Shown one piece after another: positions 38,735 through 43,356 of a stretch of 43,356 nucleotides of DNA. Each line of letters starts with the position of its first letter. The stretch's first letter is position 1. The stretch spans positions 1 to 43,356 of IMG/VR virus record IMGVR_UViG_3300046007_007878. One strand, 5' to 3'. Origin of the DNA: a virus. The notes under the pieces are model-generated. The model saw nothing but the letters and a program-made list of their open reading frames with translations. It was not told the DNA's origin and did not search any database. Made by a program: the position numbers and the translations under genes.

Positions 38735-39247
38735 CTAACAGGTACGTGCAAATTCGCCATTGAAAGCCAAGGCCGCTGTTTTGTACGCCATACGAGCTTC
38801 TTCGGCAGTTGTGTAAGTACCAAGCTCGTAACGAATGTTTTTATGCCATATTCTTGCGGTATAATTACCTGTTGGTGTAACTGAAACGCCTTTTATTCCA
38901 GATCTATTAGCTTTTGTCAAACCGCGATTGGCTTGATTTTGATAACAGCTAGCTAGACGCAAATTTGACCATGTATTATTTTGTTTATTACCGTCAATAT
39001 GATCTAGCTGCATATTTTTTGGATCTGTACCTGTCATCCAAACCCATATAAGCCTATGTATAGGATAAATAGAGTGGTTAATACTTACAATTATATAGCC
39101 GCGCTGATTTAAACAACCCGCTTTAGATCCAGCGGCAAGTTTACGAGAAGGCTTTACACGCCAGATAAGTTCGCCGGAAAGCGGGTTGTAGTCAAATAGT
39201 TGCCACAATTCTTCTGCAGTTGGGAGTGGCTTGTATGCTTTGGGCAT
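38735..39247 (-). CDS. HNH homing endonuclease with AP2-like DNA-binding domain
   Basis: A 170-residue nuclease. An N-terminal region (LFDYNPLSGELIWRVKPS, then GYIIVSINHSIYPIHRLIWV) leads into the HNH core QLDHIDGNKQNNTWSNLRLA (about 79-98), and the C-terminal 60 residues (SGIKGVSVTPTGNYTARIW, then YELGTYTTAEEARMAY) form an AP2-like DNA-binding domain. This is the classic free-standing phage homing endonuclease. Its DNA is clearly more AT-rich than both flanking genes, a sign of recent arrival. It lies between the SSB-like and exonuclease genes. Confidence 0.92.
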   Translation of the reverse strand: MPKAYKPLPTAEELWQLFDYNPLSGELIWRVKPSRKLAAGSKAGCLNQRGYIIVSINHSIYPIHRLIWVWMTGTDPKNMQLDHIDGNKQNNTWSNLRLASCYQNQANRGLTKANRSGIKGVSVTPTGNYTARIWHKNIRYELGTYTTAEEARMAYKTAALAFNGEFARTC

Positions 39248-39309
39248 CGCCTATTTCGGGTAGGTGGTCGGGGGCAGGGTGTTAGCGCACCGCTGCCCGT
39301 ACATTTTGC

Positions 39310-39363
39310 CGTAAAAAGCCCCCTGGGTTAGAGAGGGCGGCACAACATAAAAGTTTTTATGTT
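39310..39363 (-). terminator. Hairpins after the SSB-like gene, probable terminator
   Basis: On the minus strand, an AT palindrome (AACATAAAA and TTTTATGTT, 39344-39363) is followed by an imperfect GC stem (39318-39341) and TTTTTA. The string GCCGTAAAAAGCC on the plus strand is shared with the terminator at 23763. The 121-base gap 39248-39368 contains nothing else I can support. Confidence 0.5.
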
Positions 39364-39368
39364 ACGAA

Positions 39369-39950
39369 TCAGGCTGCCTTAAAAGGGTTGCCACCACTGA
39401 GAAGTCGGCTGATGTCGAAGCCTTCGGACTTGGCTTCCAGCCAGGCGGCATCGACGTGCTCTTGGCTGCCTTTCTTGCGGGGGACGGGGCGGACGGTGTA
39501 CTCGGTGAGCAGGCCGCTGCCCTTCTTGCTGATCGTGAAGTCCCACTCCAGCAGGTTTTCGTAGTCCTCCATTTGGGAGATCTGGTCGATTTCCTTGAGG
39601 ATGGACTTCTGGGTGATCTGCAGGACCTGGACTTTGCCGGACTCGTAGTTGTAGACCGGGCAGGCGATGGCGAACTTGACGTCGGCGGTGCCAGGGCCGC
39701 CGCGGCCTTCGCGGGGCTCGAACTCGCCCATCTCAGTCGTCACGTCCTCGATGGTGGGCTCGTAGTCGAAGCGGAAGGGCTTAGAGGCGCCGTTGGCTTG
39801 GCCCCAGCACTCGTAGAACTCCAGGGGTTCGTCGGTCAGCAGCGCGAAGCGGACGGAGCCGCCGTCAGGGAGCTTGCTGAGGCTGAGGTAGCCGCCGCCG
39901 GTGCTGTTGGACGTAACAGCAGCAGAGGCTTGCTTGGAAAGGAAAGGCAT
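39369..39950 (-). CDS. Probable single-stranded DNA-binding protein
   Basis: A 193-residue protein. YLSLSKLPDGGSVRFALLTD and FYECWGQANGASKPFRFDYE at the start, then VKFAIACPVYNYESGKVQVL and QKSILKEIDQISQMEDYENL, followed by WDFTISKKGSGLLTEYTVRP, match an OB-fold-like family that I recall annotated as phage SSB or gp32-like protein. It probably coats single-stranded DNA during replication and recombination. The typical acidic SSB tail is absent. It faces the primase-helicase gene across a 146-base divergent gap. Confidence 0.6.
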   Translation of the reverse strand: MPFLSKQASAAVTSNSTGGGYLSLSKLPDGGSVRFALLTDEPLEFYECWGQANGASKPFRFDYEPTIEDVTTEMGEFEPREGRGGPGTADVKFAIACPVYNYESGKVQVLQITQKSILKEIDQISQMEDYENLLEWDFTISKKGSGLLTEYTVRPVPRKKGSQEHVDAAWLEAKSEGFDISRLLSGGNPFKAA

Positions 39951-40096
39951 TGGTGTTTCCGGTGTTTTGGTGGTCGCCCGGGGGCAACGTGCAACACACT
40001 AACACGGAGTTGACGAGACGGCTACCCTAGTAAAACGCCCCAGCCGCGGAAGGCGACCAGGGCGCGTGTAACACAACACTGTAGGAGTCTAACAAA
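39951..40096. promoter_or_regulatory. Divergent intergenic region, early promoter candidate
   Basis: The 146-base gap separates the minus-strand SSB-like gene from the plus-strand primase-helicase gene. TTGACG (about 40012) followed after about 15 bases by TAAAAC is the best sigma70-like pair on the plus strand, but the -10 box is poor. AGGAG at 40083-40087 is the ribosome site for GTG 40097. No other structure is evident. Confidence 0.35.
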
Positions 40097-42547
40097 GTGT
40101 CTCGTAAGACGCAAGAATTGCTGGCTTTTGTGCGCCAGCTGCCTGAAGGCATGGCGTATGCGCCGATTTACGTTGCTGGAAGCAAGCTCCAGTCCGGTAA
40201 GGAGTCAAAGGGCAAGGCGCCGTTGGAGCGCAGCCACCATCAGGTGCTGAATCCGGCTGATGTTGCTCTGCAGATTGAGCGGCGGCCTGAGGTGTTCCAG
40301 GCGGTGGGGGTTTTTACGGGGGCTCGCAGCGCGGGACTCGTGATTCTCGACGTGGACCGCAACCTTTCCAGGCTGCTGAAGAAGTGGGGCGAGACGCTGG
40401 AGGGGGCGCCCAAGGTCACCAGCACCAAGGCCAATGCGGCGAAGTATCTCTTTCGTGTTCCAGAGGCTCTGTGGGGCGATGTAAAGGGTTTTGGCCTGTC
40501 GGATACCGGGGCTGGTTATGAGGTCCTCTGGGGGCGCCAGGGGCTCCTCTACGGGGCTTATCCGGGCTCCAGTGATGGAAAGGCGCCGGCGGGTGAATAC
40601 GGCTTTGAGGGCGATCTGGAGGCCATTCCAGAGGCTCCAGCGTGGTTGCTGGCGGAGATGCGGGAGCACGCCGGCAAAGAGGTGGCTGATGGGGGCTTCA
40701 TCAAGAATCGGAAGGCGCTGGATTTCTCGGATCGAGATCCGACTGAGATTGCCGAGATTGTGCAGTCGGCGCTGAAAGTAATTCCAGGGCAGGGTGCCGG
40801 CAGCCGGGACCACTGGGTGAAGGTGGGGATGGCGATCCACAGCGAGCTGCCGACTGACCTAGGGCTAACGCTGTGGTCGGCCTGGTCTGCCGAAGATCCC
40901 GAATTTTCACAGGAATGGGCAGACAGCAACCCCTGTGAAGAGGTCTGGAAGAGTTTTCGCAAGGGGCCGGTGAGCCTTGGGACGCTGTTCTGGATGGCGG
41001 ACCAGCAGATGCCGGGCCGACTGTGGCTGTCGGAGGATCTGCGGAAGGTGGTGGCCGATGTTGAGGCCGATAACGTTACTCGGATCCGGCAGGTCACCCT
41101 TAATTACGCCGAAGTAATTAGTCGCGCCAAGGAAATTCAAGAGCTGGATAACCCGGCTGAAATGGCGCATCGTATGAACGCCTTGGCCTTAGAGGCTGGC
41201 TACCGCGATGCCGGCGCTCTTGAACGGCTACTAATCAGCCAGATTCAGTACGAGCAGCGTGATGACGACATGGAGATAGGCGCCCTGTTGGATAAGGAAG
41301 TGCAGTTGGACTACCTGATCCCTGATCTACTGCCAAAGCCGGGTGTTGTGATGATTCATGGCGCTGGTGGTGACGGTAAATCCATGACCGCCTGGACCAT
41401 TGCAAAACACGTTGCCCGCGGTATTCCTTTTTCAATTAGGGGTGCTGATGTTCCAGTTCAGCAAGGCAAAGTCCTGATCCTTAATGGCGATCAGTCTGAA
41501 GTTCAGGTCAAACAGCAGATGCAGGACTTGGAACTTGGCCATGGTGATCCGATTCGGGTTGTTATGGGCTGGGACCTGAACTGGTATCTGCGTTTTGTAA
41601 AACTCGTTGAGAAGCACCAGCCGGCTTTGGTGGTCATTGATTCGATCACCGGTTGCAGCCGGGGTTCGGCGTTCGATGAAAACCGGAAGGAGTTTGCTGG
41701 GCCGCTGTACTGGCTGGCTAACAACAATGGTCGCCTGTTCCCTGCCTGCACCATCCTCGTTGTCCACCACAGCAACAAGGCTGGAGGCTTCCGGGGCACC
41801 ACCGCCCTTAGGGATGCCGTGGATGAGGTCTGGAGCCTCCGCAAGCCCTCTGAGAAGGAGCTGGAGCGAGTGGGCTTCTCCAGCCGCCTAATCACCGTTG
41901 AGAAGAGCCGCGCAGGCCGTGGTGGCAGCAAACTGCTGCTCAAGATGCTCGAAGACCTGACCTTCGAGCTGAAGGACTACGTGGAGATGACCACGGAAAG
42001 CGCCACGCCGGCTTCCATCGTGGATCGGGTGCTCCAGCGGTTGCGGTCAGCCGCCAAGAGCGACGAGGGCCGTACACGGCAGGATTTGCACTCCGATCCG
42101 CTGTGCGGGGGAAGCGTGGTCGGCATCAAAAAGGCGCTCCAGCGGTTGGAAGCCCGCGGCTTGATCTTTAGTACAGAAGAACCAAGCTCCAGAAGGGCTG
42201 GTTCCAGCATCAAGCGGTACTTTGCTTTGCTCTCGCGTGATATGTGTGAGAGAGAGTGTCCCCCTATAGCAAAAACCAGTCCAGGACTGGAAAAATTAGG
42301 GGGACAAGGTACTGGGGTGTCCCCCTTAAATGCGGACCCGACACCTGCCCCTGGGACGCTTGACCAGCTTTCGCCATCCAGCGAAGTCGATTTAGGGGGA
42401 CACAAAAAAGGTTGTCCCCCTGAGACCGCCTGTATTGATGCGGATTCTGGACAGGGGGACACATTTTCTGTAACCCCCCAAGAGAGGAAGCGTTCCAAGG
42501 AGGAACTCAAGGCTCTTATGGATGCCGCAGTGAGGATGTGGGAATGA
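40097..42547 (+). CDS. Bifunctional primase-helicase (PrimPol plus RepA-like AAA ATPase)
   Basis: An 816-residue replication enzyme. The N-terminal PrimPol domain (about 1-200) has the catalytic LDVD motif with D85 and D87 and a later GYEVLWGRQGLLYGAYPGS segment. A PriCT-like helical domain follows (about 215-310; WVKVGMAIHSELP, WSAWSAEDPEFSQEW). The helicase core has Walker A GAGGDGKS (422-429) and Walker B ALVVIDS with D515. A winged-helix region (about 640-710; LHSDPLCGGSVVGIKKALQR) precedes a proline-rich linker whose DNA contains the TGTCCCCCT array. It would prime and unwind DNA at the fork, with the family A polymerase. The GTG start has AGGAG 9 bases upstream. Confidence 0.93.
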   Translation: MSRKTQELLAFVRQLPEGMAYAPIYVAGSKLQSGKESKGKAPLERSHHQVLNPADVALQIERRPEVFQAVGVFTGARSAGLVILDVDRNLSRLLKKWGETLEGAPKVTSTKANAAKYLFRVPEALWGDVKGFGLSDTGAGYEVLWGRQGLLYGAYPGSSDGKAPAGEYGFEGDLEAIPEAPAWLLAEMREHAGKEVADGGFIKNRKALDFSDRDPTEIAEIVQSALKVIPGQGAGSRDHWVKVGMAIHSELPTDLGLTLWSAWSAEDPEFSQEWADSNPCEEVWKSFRKGPVSLGTLFWMADQQMPGRLWLSEDLRKVVADVEADNVTRIRQVTLNYAEVISRAKEIQELDNPAEMAHRMNALALEAGYRDAGALERLLISQIQYEQRDDDMEIGALLDKEVQLDYLIPDLLPKPGVVMIHGAGGDGKSMTAWTIAKHVARGIPFSIRGADVPVQQGKVLILNGDQSEVQVKQQMQDLELGHGDPIRVVMGWDLNWYLRFVKLVEKHQPALVVIDSITGCSRGSAFDENRKEFAGPLYWLANNNGRLFPACTILVVHHSNKAGGFRGTTALRDAVDEVWSLRKPSEKELERVGFSSRLITVEKSRAGRGGSKLLLKMLEDLTFELKDYVEMTTESATPASIVDRVLQRLRSAAKSDEGRTRQDLHSDPLCGGSVVGIKKALQRLEARGLIFSTEEPSSRRAGSSIKRYFALLSRDMCERECPPIAKTSPGLEKLGGQGTGVSPLNADPTPAPGTLDQLSPSSEVDLGGHKKGCPPETACIDADSGQGDTFSVTPQERKRSKEELKALMDAAVRMWE
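42257..42461. repeat. Six alternating copies of TGTCCCCCT (iteron-like array)
   Basis: Exact 9-base copies lie at 42257-42265 (+), 42298-42306 (-), 42318-42326 (+), 42394-42402 (-), 42413-42421 (+) and 42453-42461 (-), strictly alternating in orientation. Two minus/plus pairs can fold as hairpins with 9-bp stems and loops of 11 and 10 bases. The copies fall in different reading frames (reading as CPP, SPL, GGQ, GGH, QGD), so the DNA and not the protein is being repeated. The array is inside the linker-coding 3' end of the primase-helicase gene. Confidence 0.9.
42276..42290. repeat. Perfect 15-bp palindrome flanked by A-runs within the array
   Basis: CCAGTCC-A-GGACTGG with AAAAA on both sides, placed between the first two TGTCCCCCT copies. 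A protein-binding site or hairpin within the same element is likely. Confidence 0.8.
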
Positions 42548-42831
42548 TGTACTACACAAAAGACGGGCAGCCCTCTTATGTGCCACAAACTGACGAACAA
42601 CGCTTCGCTGTTTGGGTGCAAAAAGTTAGCGATTGGCGCCTAGTTGTAGTTAAAGAAGTTGTAAAAGACAGATTCGGTAAACCGTGCAGAAATCGTTTGG
42701 GCCAAGTTTTATACAAAGAGGTAGAAAAGGTGGTGGGTACAGGCATAGCCGAACCCACCGACGAGGAGTTGGCCCACGCGTGCGCCAAACCATGTCGTTA
42801 CAGGAGGGCAGCTCGTGCATCACGCGCCTAA
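42544..42831 (+). CDS. Small hypothetical protein downstream of primase-helicase (95 aa)
   Basis: A 95-residue protein from ATG 42544 (overlapping the preceding stop as ATGA). YYTKDGQPSYVPQTDEQRFA, then WRLVVVKEVVKDRFGKPCRN and LGQVLYKEVEKVVGTG form a likely beta sheet; PTDEELAHACAKPCRYRR ends it. GAGG lies about 9 bases upstream. It overlaps the next gene by 17 bases. Base composition is more AT-rich than the primase gene. No family recognised. Confidence 0.55.
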   Translation: MMYYTKDGQPSYVPQTDEQRFAVWVQKVSDWRLVVVKEVVKDRFGKPCRNRLGQVLYKEVEKVVGTGIAEPTDEELAHACAKPCRYRRAARASRA

Positions 42832-43153
42832 CTTTTTCTTAGGGCTCATGCGGGCTGCCGCGTGGCTGATCTGGAGAGAACCCGTGGCTAAACCTGAACC
42901 GCCCCAGCCGAAGCGTCCCAGGAAGCCAACCCTGGGTTACACCGTCGGTGACATCCCCTTCGAACTGATGGCCGTGGTGCGCGTGCAGTGGTACCGAAGG
43001 GGCCGGGCATACGAGGTTGAGGAGTACCAGATCGAGGAGTGCCCTGATGCCCACGCGCAGTTCCACTACATCGTTGGGACGGCGCTTAAGCAGGGCGCTG
43101 ACGTCTGTGTGCTGACCCAGTACCAGCCGGAAGACTTAGGAGTCCCAGCGTGA
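42815..43153 (+). CDS. Hypothetical protein with short hydrophobic N-terminus (112 aa)
   Basis: A 112-residue protein from GTG 42815. A hydrophobic stretch (FFLGLMRAAAWLIW) is followed by a proline-rich basic linker (KPEPPQPKRPRKPTLG) and a compact domain (PFELMAVVRVQWYRRGRAYE, FHYIVGTALKQGADVCVLTQ). It might be a membrane-anchored or signal-bearing protein. The TGA overlaps the next GTG (GTGA). Function unknown. Confidence 0.5.
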   Translation: MHHAPNFFLGLMRAAAWLIWREPVAKPEPPQPKRPRKPTLGYTVGDIPFELMAVVRVQWYRRGRAYEVEEYQIEECPDAHAQFHYIVGTALKQGADVCVLTQYQPEDLGVPA

Positions 43154-43233
43154 TACCGCCGGTTGTGGTGTTCGGGTTGACGTGGCTGCTGGGGATGCTG
43201 GCGGCCACCGTCTACCTCACCCTGCTGGCGTAG
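43150..43233 (+). CDS. Tiny hydrophobic peptide (27 aa), translationally coupled
   Basis: A 27-residue, almost wholly hydrophobic peptide (IPPVVVFGLTWLLGMLAATV, then YLTLLA) starting at a GTG that overlaps the previous stop. A single membrane helix is expected. The GTGA overlap gives it a plausible expression route; its function is unknown. It is the last gene before the terminator at the window end. Confidence 0.45.
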   Translation: MIPPVVVFGLTWLLGMLAATVYLTLLA

Positions 43234-43318
43234 ACCGAAATCCGGTGTACGCCCCTAGGCCACATGAAGAATTGCAACAGCCCGGCTGGACGCCCAGCTG
43301 GCTGTGTGCAACAGTAAG

Positions 43319-43344
43319 GGCACGCCCGCAACGGCGTGCCTTTT
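43319..43344 (+). terminator. Intrinsic terminator at the window end
   Basis: GGCACGCC and GGCGTGCC form a perfect 8-bp stem with a 6-base loop (43319-43340) followed by TTTTATT. The gap 43234-43318 before it contains no supportable gene. Confidence 0.85.
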
Positions 43345-43356
43345 ATTACTGATTGA

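Noticed and set aside
42538-42546. GTG 42538 as an alternative start for the gene after the primase-helicase
   Set aside because: It adds only two residues, while ATG 42544 gives a standard ATGA overlap with the preceding stop.
1-43356. CRISPR arrays and tRNA genes
   Set aside because: No evenly spaced direct repeats with unique spacers and no cloverleaf-like sequences were seen. The only short regular array (42257-42461) has inverted copies with uneven spacing.

Overview
The window reads as the genome, or nearly the whole genome, of a tailed double-stranded DNA phage with a long non-contractile tail (siphovirus), most likely infecting a cyanobacterium of the Synechococcus type. The evidence is a lambda-like tail module (tape measure, two-part chaperone, tail tube, NlpC-like tip protein, large J-like tip protein), HK97-type head genes, and many small proteins that I recognise from memory as typical of marine and freshwater cyanophages. 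No database could be searched. There is no integrase, excisionase or lysogeny repressor, no tRNA and no photosynthesis gene, so a lytic lifestyle is the simplest reading.

Layout. The plus strand carries replication and early genes in two blocks: 40097-43356 (primase-helicase and small proteins, ending in a terminator) and 1-5364 (DUF3310, small zinc-ribbon and HTH proteins, family A DNA polymerase, cytosine methyltransferase, small hypotheticals). The minus strand carries almost everything between: recombination genes (SSB-like protein and PD-(D/E)XK exonuclease, 39950-37868), two acidic proteins of which one may be an antirestriction protein, terminase (35470-33074), head (33060-25248), tail (25170-7846) and lysis (7686-5344). 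If the ends are joined, the two early blocks become one run that converges on the late block near 5350, so the molecule is probably circular or circularly permuted and is nearly complete. Four plus-strand loci interrupt the late block (6961-7281 HNH; 27351-27635; 31101-31289; 37020-37666).

How it works together. The polymerase, PrimPol-helicase, SSB-like protein and exonuclease form a self-sufficient replication and recombination set. Packaging, head and tail genes follow the usual siphovirus order. Intrinsic terminators separate tail tube, chaperone and tape measure genes, which may set their relative dosage. No gene-free stretch exceeds 300 bases; the longest are about 100-200 bases (near 34.6, 34.9, 37.7, 39.3 and 40.0 kb) and are described below.

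The two strongest unusual signals are: (i) six copies of TGTCCCCCT in alternating orientation, with a palindrome between two of them, inside the 3' end of the primase-helicase gene, which looks like an origin or other DNA-level element; and (ii) a complete 220-residue reading frame nested in the +1 frame of the cytosine methyltransferase gene, with protein-like motifs of its own.
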